64,000 bases of DNA from Nansenia antarctica (GCA_963989245.1 OZ022351.1:28131961-28195960); one strand, 5' to 3'; numbered from the stretch's first letter, positions 23,901-35,042 are shown. The notes: generated by a model not told the origin, from the sequence alone. Numbers and translations are program-made.

Positions 23901-26900
23901 ACAGTGAGTCAGAGCCGGTCCCTAAGCACTGGGTGGAAGTGGGTCGGCGCTCTGGTTCCCAGTCCCCCCAGTCTGTGGGCAGCGCAGCAGCAGACAGCGG
24001 GACGGAGTGTCTGTCCGACTCGGCCGGCGACCTGCCTGACGTCACCTTGTCTCTCTGCGGGGGGGTGGGGGAGGACTCTGAGATCTCCAAAGGTGAGACG
24101 TGAGGCGGTCAGTGTTGTACCTCTTTGGGCTGTAAGGGCTGCAGTTTGATTATTTTATTTATTAGTTTTAAAAGGGGCAATGGACAGTCATTGACTCTCC
24201 CTGTATTAGCTGAATAGCTAAATTACATCAGCAGTCCCTGGGCAGGTAAATCCACAGGGAAATACGGCCTCAGATGTTATAAACAATTTAAAACAGAACT
24301 ACAGGACATAGTAATATCACATAAAACAGAACTACAGGAAATGACTGCCCGAAGAAACAGCTTTAGAACACTTCCTACAATACAAACCATATGAATGTAC
24401 TGTAATAATGATAAGGAGACAAGCTATGAAGACAGACAGATGAGGATGCCTCTTGAAGATGCACATTTTATGGAACTTTTTTTTTATTACAGAAAGATTC
24501 ATGGAGCACATCATCACATATCCAGAGTTTGCCGAAAATCCAGCGATCATCGACAATCCCAATCTGGTGGTTAGGATTGCAAACCGGTAAGTAAAAAAAC
24601 AAAACATTCATCATACTAAATCATAACTTGGTTATCTCAATAATTCATAGGCCGTTACAGTGTAATACACACGACTATAATTTGTAGAATGGTGTAACCT
24701 TGGTAACGATGAGAGTTCTCTTTTTACAGATACTACAACTGGACGTTGGCAGCACCATTGATACTCAGTATGCAGGCTTTCCAGAAGAACTTGCCGAAGG
24801 TAGGTCACATTCTCTAGTTGTTGTATGATGATATTATGCCGGCATTTCACTTTGGTGTTCTGTGCACTGTTCATTGTTGATGTTTTACTAACATATGTAA
24901 AAAAAAAAAAAAAATTTACTAACATGCTTGGGTAAAGAGTTCCATCCTGTAATGGCTCTGTAATGGTACATTACTGTAGATTTGAGTAGATTTGTCTGTG
25001 TGTCTCAGGCGACAGAGGAGGAGTGGGTGAAGGAGAAGATGCCTAAGAAGTCTGGACGCTGGTGGTTCTGGAGGAAAAGCAGTGTCAAACAGGTACTGTA
25101 CGCTTGTCTTGGAGTATACTGTTGCTCCACTGCAAAGGTGTTGTGTTTAATGACCATTCCTCATCCCATGCATCACAATGAGCCCATCCTCCGATTATTT
25201 TCCCTCCACCAGCCTCCCCAGCTCCTCTGGTACCAGCACTGAGTTTAGACGTTCCTTAATCGCTTGCAGCTGGTACATGAGACGGTCAACCTCATTTCTT
25301 TTGTTCATTTGGGATGAATAGATGTTGACATGTCCCAACCCATTAGCCTATTTGTTTGGCTTTCCCATGTAAATGAGCCCTAAGCAAATCAGCTTCTAGG
25401 AGGGAGCGTGCCAGGGCCACTGCCAGAGTGAAGAGGATTACCGTGTGTGTTGTCTCTCCTGTATGATAATGGGCACAGTGCAAGTCAAGTCAAGTCAAGT
25501 CAAGTCAGGTTTATATAGCACATTTACAACAACAAACAGCAGACCAAAGTGCTTAACAGATAGAACACTAGTACAAAGAAAACAACAAATTAAAATACAC
25601 TAAAACAAAAGCAAGGTGCAATACAGAATACAACAGGTGCAGAAAAGTGCAGTTGGTTGTCGGGAGGCAGGCTCACCTCAGGTCAAAGGCCAGGGAGAAG
25701 AGGTACGTCTTAGCTAAGGTTTTAAAAGCCTCGATGCTCTGGGCAGATCTGACGTGGAGGGAGGGGGAGGCTACTCCAGAGCCTAGGGGCTGCCTTTGAG
25801 AAGGCTCTCTAGTCCTTCCTAAATTTCGTTGTTTGGTACCTGTACTGTAGCAATGACAATAAAGTCCATTCATTCATTCATTCATAGTCATATCAATATA
25901 TGAAGTCAATGTTGTTGACATGATGCTGTGTTCATTCCTCATGGTTCTTCATGTGGGCTCTTTCTTCTCTTCAGTCAGAGACCAAGTCAGAGAGACAGGA
26001 GTCCCAGCACAGAGAGAGCCCTGCCCAGGACCAGAGCCCTGCACCACAGTGAGTCAGAACCACAGCACCACAGCCCTGTCTGGCTCACAACCACACTGAC
26101 ACTCCTCCACCCTCCCCCCTGGCATTGTTACACAATTATCGGAGGCCCTCCGTTTGTCTGACTACTACTGACTATTAGTCACACAGTGATGTAACCCGAC
26201 GTCTTGACCTCAACGAATTACACATTGATTTGTTTCTTTCTTACAGACAACAGTGATTCAGAGTACAAGTTCTACTGTAAACGTTCACAAGGGAGTTTGA
26301 ACTCATCAGCATTTTGTCTCATTTGGTCAACTACTGTTAGTTAGAAAGAGAGGAGCAAGCCAGAAACGATTCAAAATTTTGTGATACTGCCCTCTAGTGA
26401 TCACATATCAAACTGCAGGTGTTTTGTAGGATAACTCATCTCTGCTTAGGTTGTTTCACTCATTTACATTTGACATTTTTGGCATTTAGCTGATGCCTTA
26501 TTCCAAAGGAACTTACAATCGATACATTTGACTAAGCAAGTAAATCATCAGTTCACCAGTTGTAGCAGGAAGAGGTTTTTTTGGTATATATAGACACTGG
26601 TGAAACAGTACAAGGGGGGCAGTAGAAGTCTTAGGAGACACAGTATAGGGGGAAGCAGGTGTCTCAGGAGACACAGTGCTGGGGGGTAGTAGATGTCTCA
26701 GGAGACACAGTGCTGGGGGGTAGTAGATGTCTCAGGAGACACAGTGCTGGGGGGTAGTAGATGTCTCAGGAGACACAGTGCTGGGGGGTAGTAGATGTCT
26801 CAGGAGACACAGTGCTGGGGGGTAGTAGATGTCTCAGGAGATACAGTGCTGGGGGGTAGTAGATGTCTCAGGAGACACAGTGCTGGGGGGTAGTAGATGT

Positions 26901-27615
26901 CTCAGGAGGAGCAGTTAAGGTGTAACCTGAAGAGATGGGTCTTCAGTCTCTGACGGAAGATGGGGAGTAACTCTGCAGTTCTGATAGCCGTGGGACGGAC
27001 ACTCAAGAGTTAGATGTTCCTAGGATGTTCATGTGAGGTTGTCCTCTGTCCTGCAGGCCGAAGGCAGCAGACTCCTCCAGTGACGACGAATCTAAAGAGC
27101 TGAACGCCGTGGCGCCGGCCGTGGCCTCTACTGAGCGCGTGCAGACGGAGGGACCGGCGCCGGCCAACTCTCACTCCTACAGGAAGTCCCTCCGCCTCTC
27201 CTCAGACCAGATAGTAAGCATTAGCGTGGCCGCACCTACCCTCTACAACTCTCTGCCCTCAGTGATCCGCAACGCCCCCCCACCCTGGACTCCTTCAAAC
27301 TAGCCCTCAAAACCCATCTGTTCTCCAAGGCACTTGGCCCCTAGTCACTGTTTCTGTTTTGTTTTGTTTGTTTTCTGTTTTGTCTGTCTGACCATTTCCT
27401 TTAAAATTGTAAAGCGGCCTTGGGTTTTATGAAAGGCGCTATATAAATCCAAGTTATTATTATTATTATTATTATTATAGTAAGAGCCACATTAAAAAGT
27501 TAGACGATTTAGATTCCCTCCCATCAATAAGAGGGGGATGTCGGAAAATTGTCAGCAAATTATGAAACCACTGCCAGACAGACCTAGATTCAGATCCTAT
27601 TCAATACATAATTTC

Positions 27616-27690
<75 letters not shown>

Positions 27691-29444
27691 GCCAGTCTGA
27701 AGCTGAGGGAGGGGCCTAACGACGTCACCTTCAGCATCACCACGCAGTACCAAGGCACGTGTCGCTGCGAGGGAACCATCTACCTGTGGAACTGGGACGA
27801 CAAGGTCATCATCTCCGACATCGATGGCACCATCACCAAGTAAAGTGGATTCTCCTGCTATCTATCTATCTGTCTAAACTCCTCAAAAAAAGTTCTGAAA
27901 CGTTATTTCGGTCGATCATTCCTCTCCTTTAATGGTACCAATTGGTATTGTATTTTATATCGTTGGAAAGCCTGATTAGTCACCTTTACAACGAGGTACA
28001 ACTTGTAAGGATCATGCATTCGTGGAATGAGCAACACAGCTGAACGTGTGGGTTCCGAACTTTTGAGGACTTTTTTGAGGAGTTCACATTGTCAGTCTCC
28101 TCCGTCTTAGGGTTCTCACCAGTGCGTCACTCTCAGGTCACTGAACATCTGGTAACAGAATTAAGGCCGGCCTCATGATCGTGTAATCCAACAGCTTCTG
28201 TTTGAAGCAGGAGGTCTGCTGCTAATCAGTTAATTGTACGCTGTCCAAACCCATTAATAGGCCTATAAATGAATCGGTTTGGACATACAGCTCTTAGGTT
28301 AATATAGGTCCCTAGGGACTCTCGTTGGGTAATTCTACTGTGATTTACAGACAGTTTGCAATGGATGACCCTTTAAAATAGTGAAAATACCACCGCTCAT
28401 CTGTGATCAGACTTTGCTGAGGTGCTGGAACTGAAGAGTATCAATAGGGTGCAAAATCCGCACAGCATCCGCACACTCAAACACTGTGCAAAGAAACATT
28501 GTTTATTGCGAGCTTTCAGTCATAGACCTTCTTCACGGATGACCCTTTAATAACTTTTTTTTTAATGCAAATGTTCTTAGGTCGGATGTTTTTGGACAGA
28601 TCCTCCCTCAGCTGGGAAAGGACTGGACCCACCAAGGCATCGCCAAGCTGTACCACTCAGTACACGAGTAAGGCTCTGACCCGGACCTCCTGTGTTTCAT
28701 GTTCACTCCCTATTAAAAGAACCCAGTAAACAAGAAGTCCAAAAGACGTCCTCAGGGAAGCCGGAATGTGGGTTCAGATGACGTCTTTCTAGGACGTCCA
28801 GATTACGTCTTTAGGACGTCCTAGAAAGATGTCATCTGAACCCACATTCCGGCTTCCTTGAGGACGTCTTTTGGACATCTTGTTTACTGGGAAGTAGATG
28901 CCGCACACTCAGGTTCCAGATGCAACAGAATGTGGTTTAATAGGACAACGGTTTCGGCAGTAGCCTTTGTCGAGTCTTAGACGACTGATCTTAGATGACA
29001 AGTCTTAGACTACTAAGTACCTGACAAAAAATGTACATTCTTGTTTTACTTGAGAAAGTACCACTTCAGTGCCTCAAAGTCAACAGTCAGACAGAAGAGA
29101 GAGTGAATGGGTGCAATTTGACTCCCAAATTGAGTTTGCGTTTACTTTAGTATGTAACGTCCTCTTCAGGAACGGCTACAAGTTCCTGTACTGCTCTGCG
29201 CGGGCCATCGGCATGGCAGACATGACCAGGGGGTACCTGCACTGGGTCAACGACCGCGGCACCATCCTCCCCCGGGGACCCCTGATGCTGTCTCCCAGCA
29301 GCCTCTTCTCTGCCTTCCACAGGTACAGCTACAAATACGACTACTACTACTAACTACTACTACTAACTACTACTACTACTAACTACTAACTACTACTACT
29401 ATTACTAACTACTACTACTACTAACTACTACTACTACTACTACT

Positions 29445-29475
<31 letters not shown>

Positions 29476-29476
29476 G

Positions 29477-29525
<49 letters not shown>

Positions 29526-29662
29526 ACTACTAACTACTACTACTACTACTAACTACTACTACTACTAACTACTACTACTACTACTACTACGACTACTACT
29601 ACTATTACTACTACTGCTACTACTACTAACTACTAACTACTACTACTACTACTACGACTACG

Positions 29663-29696
<34 letters not shown>

Positions 29697-29792
29697 ACTA
29701 CTAACTACTACTACTACTACTATTACTATTACTATTACTACTACTACTACTACTACTACTAACTACTACTACTACTACTACTACTAACTACA

Positions 29793-29838
<46 letters not shown>

Positions 29839-31685
29839 ACTACAACTACTACTCCTCTCTCCTCATCAGCTTCATCGGACTTCCAAGAGGAAGGTTTTTA
29901 TGATATAATAATAATATATGCCATTTAGCTGACCCTTTTATCCAAAGTGACTTACATTGCAGTGAGTGCATACATACATTTTCAGTATACAGTACAGTGG
30001 GGAAAATAAGTATTTCACCCACTGCTGATGTTGTGAGTTTACCCCCTTACAAAGAAGTGAACAGTCTATAGTTTTAATGGTAGGTTCATTTTGTGTTTTA
30101 TTGAGTAAAATAAGTATTTCACCCTCTAACAACCAGCAAGAATTCTGGCTCCCACAGACCGGTTATGTGACCATGAGGCACACAGATTAGTCCTCTCACT
30201 TTAAGAAAGTATTCCTAATCTCAACTCGTTACCTGTATAAAAGACACCTGTCCACAGAATCAATCAATCACAACCTAAGCGTTGTTAGCGCAATGCTCTA
30301 CCAACTGAGCCAGTTGTGGACCACCTAAGCCAGATAACCCTCTAACTCTAAGGTCAGACGTTAAGTCCTTTCAAACCTTTTCAATTTGCCCTTTCTTTCA
30401 GGGAGGTCATCGAAAAGAAGCCGGAAAAATTCAAGATCGAATGCCTCACAGACATCCAGAACCTCTTCTACCCAAACACGCTCCCGTTCTACGCAGCCTT
30501 CGGGAACAGAGCCAACGTACGTTTCCTTTAATCCTCTCATTAAAAAAACTGAAAAAATCCATAGAGGGAACAGGAGCTATGTTGATTATGATGACCCCTA
30601 CAACAGAAGGTTATACTAATCCCTGTAGAGATGACTTCAGGGTTACCAGATGGGGCGGGTTAATTGCCTAATTTTTGGTTTTGGGCTGGTTTTTGGTGGA
30701 TTTAGCGGTTTTTAGACTGTGGTTAGGCTGGAAATTGTCAATCCCATCTGGCAACCCTGGATGACTTATGTAGAGAAATGGCAGTAGATCTGAAAAGCTT
30801 TGCCTTCCATACGGTAGATTGAGATAAAGGTTACTGAGTATAGAAAGAGATATTAATGACTGTAGCAAGTCAACTGTACACTAAATTAAAAATGATGATG
30901 GAATGCTAACCTGAGATGTTATGTTGCTCTCGTTTCAGGATGTGTTTGCCTACAAGCAGGTGGGCGTCCCGGTGTGTCGGATCTTCACAGTGAACCCTAA
31001 AGGAGAGCTGATCCTGGAGCAGACCAGAGGCAATAAGACATCGTAAGTGTTCCACAGAACCTCGGCTGTCTCTCTGCATGTCAGCTTATTTTGTTTATTA
31101 GCAAGGATCCCCATTAGCTGACGCCAAGACGACAGCTAGTCTTCCTGTTGTCTGAAACACAGTTAACATTACAACATAACAACATTAAAACATGTCAAGA
31201 CACATAAACCAGGGAAGCATAACAACATTAATGCACAAATACACAAACACTCAAACAAAACACACCAAGGTAACAGAAAATAAAGCATAACTAATATCAC
31301 TGGTTCACTTGTAAGTAAGATTTTAAGCTCTATTTGAAGCTTGCTATACTTTTTATGTCCCTTATGCCACTTGGAAGACAATTCCATGCCCCAATAGCCC
31401 TATATATGACTGTTCTTTGCATACTATAGGTTGCAAAGCAATCAGTAGAGTAGGTCAGTAGAGTGAGTACGATCGACTAACCCAGTACTGTCTCTGTCTG
31501 CAGGTACAGCAGACTAACCCAGTACTGTCTCTGTCTGCAGGTACAGTCGACTGAGCGAGCTCGTGGAGCATGTTTTCCCTTTACGAAGTAAAGAGCAAAG
31601 CGCCACGTTCAGTTTCCCAGAATTCAGTTCTTTCTGCTTCTGGAGACAGCCAATCGCGGAGGTCTGTCTCGAGGAGCTGCTCTGA
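17285..31685 (+). CDS. lpin2: Lipin-2, phosphatidate phosphatase
   Basis: Mg-dependent phosphatidate phosphatase making diacylglycerol for triglyceride and phospholipid synthesis; lipins also act as nuclear coactivators. Nineteen coding exons join in phase: 17285-17476, 19587-19682, 19798-20117, 20426-20533, 20929-21064 (or from 20926), 21438-21921, 23066-23165, 23905-24092, 24493-24586, 24730-24799, 25009-25092, 25975-26048, 27057-27213, 27691-27839, 28581-28667, 29170-29322, 30402-30516, 30939-31042, 31541-31685; 951 codons, near the vertebrate length of about 900. N-LIP starts MNYVGQLAGQ; the nuclear signal KKKKRRRRKHK is near residue 159; a Ser-rich middle carries SDSELMVK and DSGTECLSDS; the C-terminal HAD domain has the catalytic DIDGT near residue 744, and LSPSSLFSAFHR and RIFTVNPKGEL follow. 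Text such as GPEDIYLDDL and KKSGRWWFWRK fits lipin-2 better than lipin-1 or -3. The usual LxxIL coactivator motif after DIDGT reads FGQIL here. 5' UTR exons were not identified. Confidence 0.97.
17477..19586 (+). other. lpin2 intron after first coding exon
   Basis: Contains three diverged tandem copies of a unit with GGTTGCCTGGAGACAGAAAG (about 17510-17815), a (TC)n at 17885-17943 and MITE family E at 18278-18521. No other gene seen. Confidence 0.7.
18278..18521. mobile_element. MITE family E, copy 1
   Basis: Terminal inverted repeats: ATCGTTAGCCTCATAGCATA at the left, complement TGCTATGAGGCTAGCAAT at the right. A copy in the opposite orientation sits 3.8 kb away at 22063-22334, also in an lpin2 intron. 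Confidence 0.8.
20150..20316. mobile_element. Foldback MITE family F, copy 1
   Basis: Near-perfect hairpin in an lpin2 intron: arms AGTCCAAAAGATGTCCTCAG and CTGAGGACGTCTTTTGGACT, with GGAATGTGGGTTCAGATGAC and its complement further in. Centre is TTCTAGGACGTCCTAGAA. The right end carries TTTGTTTACTGGG; a complete copy is at 28722-28891. Confidence 0.85.
21170..21375 (+). mobile_element. tRNA-derived SINE
   Basis: A-box-like GTGGTTTAGTGGATAGTGAG and B-box-like GGTTGTGAGTTAAAATCC are followed by a body (CCCTTGAGTAAGGCACTTAG) and a tail TGTAAGTCGCTTTCGATTAA of the common fish SINE type. Lies in the lpin2 intron 21065-21437. Confidence 0.8.
22063..22334. mobile_element. MITE family E, copy 2
   Basis: Starts ATCGTTAGCCTCGTAGCATA and ends TGCTATGAGGCTAACGATAT; the inverse of the copy at 18278-18521. 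Intronic in lpin2. Confidence 0.85.
22640..23052 (+). mobile_element. LINE 3' end (CTTGCC-tail family), copy 2
   Basis: Contains CAGCAGCTTTCAGTCACGCT, CAAACAGGCCCAAACC, then CACTTTGAATTGCCCCTGTT, ACAAATAAACTTGCC. It preserves the uninterrupted sequence (TTGCCCCTGTTGTATGAAAT) at which the LTR element at 36967 inserted in another copy. Confidence 0.75.
23304..23697. mobile_element. MITE family A, copy 2, split by a SINE
   Basis: Left arm GGGCCCAGTTGTTCAAAAAC (23304) and right arm CGTTTTTGAACAACTAGGAC (about 23676) are the ends of the inverted-repeat element seen intact at 1838-1990. The middle is interrupted by the tRNA-like SINE at 23346-23558. Confidence 0.75.
23346..23558 (+). mobile_element. 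tRNA-derived SINE nested in MITE A
   Basis: Head with GGGGTGGTCCAGTGGTCTAG (A box) and GGGTTCGAATCCGG (B box); body CATGCCCTGCTGACATGCCC, a CT-rich stretch, and CAATAACATGAAAAATATGA. AGAATGATC occurs immediately on both sides, a 9-bp target duplication. An inverted partial copy ends the window at about 63880-64000. Confidence 0.85.
23698..23895 (+). repeat. 40-bp minisatellite leading into an lpin2 acceptor
   Basis: Units containing GTTAGTACTGTGTGTTAACG and TGTCCTTGGTTCTGTCTG repeat about four and a half times. The last unit runs directly into CTGCCTCTGTCACAG, the acceptor of the exon at 23905, so the repeat supplies part of its pyrimidine tract. Confidence 0.9.
25483..25800 (-). mobile_element. 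LINE-like 3' remnant with (GACTT)n tail
   Basis: Plus strand begins (AAGTC)n then AGGTTTATATAGCACATTTA; reversed, this is a 3' end with GTGCTATATAAACCTGACTT. Upstream (plus side) is ORF debris with several stops. Intronic in lpin2. Confidence 0.55.
26463..26990. repeat. Dispersed repeat with internal 34-bp minisatellite (copy 2)
   Basis: Same structure as 13261-13945: TTTGGCATTTAGCTGATGCC head, about eight 34-bp units with TGTCTCAGGAGACA (26651-26905), tail GAAGAGATGGGTCTTCAGTC. Lies in the lpin2 intron 26049-27056. Confidence 0.85.
27222..27479 (+). mobile_element. LINE ORF2 C-terminus and 3' end
   Basis: Translated APTLYNSLPSVIRN, the typical end of a non-LTR retrotransposon ORF2, then a 3' UTR ending AAGGCGCTATATAAATCCAA and an (ATT)n tail. 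Inserted only about ten bases after the donor at 27214 of lpin2. Confidence 0.75.
27618..27688. repeat. (TC)n microsatellite forming an lpin2 acceptor tract
   Basis: About 35 uninterrupted CT dinucleotides end in TCTCAG at 27690, the acceptor of the exon that encodes the catalytic DIDGT. Confidence 0.97.
28722..28891. mobile_element. Foldback MITE family F, copy 2
   Basis: Complete hairpin with ends CCCAGTAAACAAG and CTTGTTTACTGGG and arms AGTCCAAAAGACGTCCTCAG / TGAGGACGTCTTTTGGAC. In the lpin2 intron 28668-29169. Confidence 0.85.
29335..29855. repeat. (ACT)n/(TAC)n satellite
   Basis: About 520 bases of TAC triplets with periodic AACTAC units, beginning 13 bases after the donor of the lpin2 exon ending at 29322. 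Confidence 0.97.
29905..30335 (-). mobile_element. tRNA-derived SINE interrupted by a Tc1-like fragment
   Basis: Outer parts (tail GCCATTTAGCTGACCC.. at 29918; tRNA-like head GCTCTACCAACTGAGCC at 30293) match the intact SINE at 58815-58975. Between about 29993 and 30277 sits a Tc1/mariner-like fragment beginning CAGTGGGGAAAATAAGTATT, with AAAATAAGTATTTCACCC repeated inside. Confidence 0.65.
30636..30762. mobile_element. MITE family C, internally deleted copy
   Basis: Starts AGGGTTACCAGATGGGGCGG and ends CCCATCTGGCAACCCTGG; only about 125 bp remain of the 370-390 bp seen in other copies. Intronic in lpin2. Confidence 0.75.
31475..31548 (+). repeat. 37-bp tandem duplication carrying the last lpin2 acceptor
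   Basis: GACTAACCCAGTACTGTCTC...CTGCAGGTACAG occurs twice with a period of 37. Both copies contain a full acceptor (AG at 31502-31503 and 31539-31540). Only the second keeps the lipin frame; the first would add 37 bases and shift the frame to an early stop. Confidence 0.9.
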
Positions 31686-31946
31686 TACCTTTCTTGCTCG
31701 TCCAGATATCTGTGGTATTATCAGGTATGACCATAAGATAAGAGTCAGTAGCTGCTAGCTTGGGTACGGTTAGACGACGCACTTTGTGTTTTATCAAGAC
31801 GTCTGAAGCGGTAGTCGTTATTGCACAACATTTTGGATTGTCTTTTTCCATTGCACCCGCCTTATATATTACCTGCTTTGATGACTTTTGACCACGTGTC
31901 TATGCTGATGCTTTGTTCCGTGTTTAGCACTCTACAGATACGATAG

Positions 31947-32283
31947 GTGACACGGTCTGATCGTTCTGTCCGCATGTCGGCAACCAATCAAAATGTTCAG
32001 ACTTTTCTTTTGAAACACGGAACTAAGTTTCAACGTTGTTGAGAATCGCAACACACTCGCTAGTCGAGCCAAAATACTGCAACGAATTGGATTGGGTGAG
32101 TAATCCCCACTGCTACCTAGTTAACTAGAACACTACTTTACATTGTTAGCAGGCTCACAAAACAAGCTGTGTTAGTTGACTAGCGACGTGTCATTGATTT
32201 TCAACAACGCAGATTTTTCGAATGAAAAGTCCGATCATTACATCGGATCCCGACATGAGGACCAAAGCATAAGAGCGTGACAC
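31947..32283. mobile_element. MITE family G, copy 1 (lpin2 3' region)
   Basis: Starts GTGACACGGTCTGATCGTTC and ends GAGGACCAAAGC..GTGACAC; nearly the same as 34444-34800. It lies about 260 bases after the lpin2 stop, probably within the 3' UTR. Confidence 0.8.
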
Positions 32284-32708
32284 ATAGTACTGAGAGAGCA
32301 ACTCAAAAACAACTGGCTCACTTTATGACTTTTAGTTATACATTCCAGCATAGACTCTACAACATTTCGGAGATACAAAAATAATCTTGCTTAATGGAGT
32401 TGTTAGTTGATTATATCTGCTTGAGTGAAAAATGAACTCCTTAAGTCGGGAGAGTTTTGCTGCTTTGAAAAAGCCTTACTCTGTGTACTGTACTGTACTG
32501 TATGCTTTAAGCTTTAACTGAGATTTTGCACTGAGCTGCCAGTAGAACTGGCGCAAGTCTTAGATTCACACACTGTATGTAAACAGATATAGGTAAGTTC
32601 TAATGATCTGAGCCGGCTCAATGTTCTAGACAAACAGGATTGCTGCAATTTGACGTCTTTAAGGTGAAGGAAGCACTTTCTAAACTGTAGATGCTGCTAC
32701 TGCTGTAT

Positions 32709-32891
32709 TCGTGGTCACACGCACACACGCACACACACAGACGCGCACACACACACTCTCTCTCACCCACACACGCACACACAGACATAGGCACACGCAC
32801 ATAGACACAGACACACACACACACACTCTCACGCACATACACACACACACACACTCTCTCACCCACACACACACACACACACACTCTCTCT

Positions 32892-32930
<39 letters not shown>

Positions 32931-32955
32931 GCACATACATACACTCACCCACACA

Positions 32956-33000
<45 letters not shown>

Positions 33001-33005
33001 ACACA

Positions 33006-33095
<90 letters not shown>
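32709..33095. repeat. (CA)n microsatellite
   Basis: Nearly 390 bases of CA repeat with CTCT and CGCA interruptions, downstream of lpin2. Confidence 0.97.
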
Positions 33096-33097
<2 letters not shown>

Positions 33098-33900
33098 GCA
33101 CTGACCTTTTGGACAGAAACTAAACAATGATGCACTGAAAGCACAACTATCCTGTTGTTGTTTTAGCAGACATCTTCAGGTTGACCTCACCTACGTACAG
33201 TATGTTTGTGTTCAGAGATCCTCTCGTACGGGACACGTTTCACATGTTACGCTTGGACTTGTCTTTCTTTAGATCTTGATGCTGTTGTATTTCATGAAGT
33301 TCATTGGTGATTGAAGTAATGTCATTCTTTCTATGAAAGTGATATATTTGTGTGGAGAGAACACACATCTTAAAGCTCTGGTATTTGTAGTACTACTCTA
33401 GGTACTGCTTTGGTAGTGCTCGGTGTCCAAGGGTTCCTCTTCTTCACAGCTCTCACTCTCCGATCTTACAAATGCCTTCTTTACTGTCGCTTAAATAAGT
33501 ATTCATTTTTGAAAGGAATCACATGTGTCTGAATTCAATGAGACAATTGTGATTTGCATTGTACCAATTTGATTTACCATGTATATTTGGAGTGTCACCA
33601 TGTTTTATGAAGTGTATGTTTGAGATATGAATGTTTCCCAAAAATTCATAAAATCTAAGATTTATTATATGTGTTTGCTGTGCTTATTCCCACACACTTT
33701 CCAACATTTAACATTTGTCATTTAGCAGACGCTTTTATCCAAAGCGACTTACGAAAAGCGCATTTGTCCAAGTAAGTGAATCAACTATACAACAGTCATC
33801 ATAAGTAAAACCTACGACAAGAACAAGAACTAAAACTTGAACTAGTTTTAAACTTCAACTTGAACACATTTTTTTGTCATGGACAGTTTAGGACAAACTT

Positions 33901-34429
33901 TTTATTGTAGGCACCAGAACATTATAGAAAAAAACATTATCATACTTTTCGATGGGACTATCCCTTGCATGTCACCATATATCTTTTTAAACAGTGGTTA
34001 TCCTCTAATGTTCTCTTATTCGTCGATTGTCCTCACATAAAAAGGTACTTTGAAAACATCTCAAATGACACAGGTTTAAAGTTTAAAGCACTGGAACAAA
34101 TGTAAACAAGTCGAACACACAACACACACAACATGAGCAAACAAACACAACCAAAAACATTTTAAAAAACTTTAAACTTAAAATATAAATCACTAAATAT
34201 ATTAATACTCCATAAATGGCATTAGCCCACCACAATCCTCCTTCATAAGCATTCAGTGATATCAAATAGCAAGTCACTGATTTGACTGTTCTCAAGTAAG
34301 TAACTAACTGACATTTCTTGTAACTGAAATACTTGTTAAAGGTACCGTCTACTTCCAGAACAGTACTTCGTGGCATACCCAATCTACTGTATTTGGGTGA
34401 TTTTTACGAGGGTAGGGCTATCTTTTATT
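33901..34429 (-). terminator. Candidate emilin2 poly(A) signals
   Basis: On the minus strand AATAAA occurs at 34429-34424 and 33906-33901, roughly 650 and 1170 bases after the emilin2 stop. Which is used is not decided by sequence. The closest lpin2 end on the other strand was not found, so the two 3' UTRs may overlap. Confidence 0.4.
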
Positions 34430-34443
34430 TAGAGAAAACATTT

Positions 34444-34800
34444 GTGACACAGTCTGATCATTTGGTCCGCATGTCGGCAACCAATCAAAATGTTCTGACT
34501 TTTCTTTTGAAACACGGAACTACGTTTCAACGTTGTTGAGAATCACAACACAAACTCGCTAGTTGAGCCAAAATACTGCAACGAAATGGATTGGGTGAGT
34601 AATCCCCACTGCTACCTAGTTAACTAGAACACTACTTTACATTGTTAGCAGGCTCACAAAACAAGCTGTTTTAGTTAGTTGACTAGCGCACCATAGTTGA
34701 TTTTCAACAACGCGGAAACGTATTCACATTTTTTTCGAAAGAAAAGTCTGATCATTACATCGGATCCCGACATGAGGACCAAATGATCAGACTGTGTCAC
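34444..34800. mobile_element. MITE family G, copy 2
   Basis: Perfect terminal inverted repeats GTGACACAGTCTGATCATTT..GGTCC / GGACC..AAATGATCAGACTGTGTCAC, flanked by ATTT on both sides. Same family as 31947-32283. Confidence 0.88.
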
Positions 34801-34832
34801 ATTTGTGTGTGGCAGTGGGCTATCCTCTGAAG

Positions 34833-35042
34833 CAGTAGTTCTCAAACCTCTCCTCGGGGACCCCCAACCAGCCGCTCCACACATTTGATCTGTTCCACCA
34901 CCAGCACACCTGATTCAACTAATCAAATACACATCAATGCTTTGTACTTGATTAGTTGAATCAGGTGTGCTGGTGGTGGAACAGATCGAATATGTGGAGC
35001 GGCTGGCTGGGGGGTCCCCGAGGAGAGGTTTGAGAACCCCTG
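34833..35042. mobile_element. Hairpin hAT-type MITE family H, copy 1
   Basis: Long near-perfect inverted repeat: CAGTAGTTCTCAAACCTCTC at the left, GAGAGGTTTGAGAACCCCTG at the right, with TGATTCAACTAATCAA and TTGATTAGTTGAATCA near the centre. Perfect 8-bp target duplication CTCTGAAG (34825-34832 and 35043-35050), as expected for hAT elements. It ends 26 bases before the emilin2 stop region. Confidence 0.92.

Noticed and set aside
31504..31590. Alternative lpin2 C-terminus using the first duplicated acceptor
   Set aside because: It shifts the frame and loses the conserved SELVEHVFP and PEFSSFCFW segments, so it was not used in the gene model.
32711..33130. Long His/Thr/Ser ORFs in the CA repeats (also 46037-46804, 48841-49359, 59376-60005)
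   Set aside because: They are translations of (CA)n and (GT)n microsatellites, open in several frames at once and without splice or homology support.
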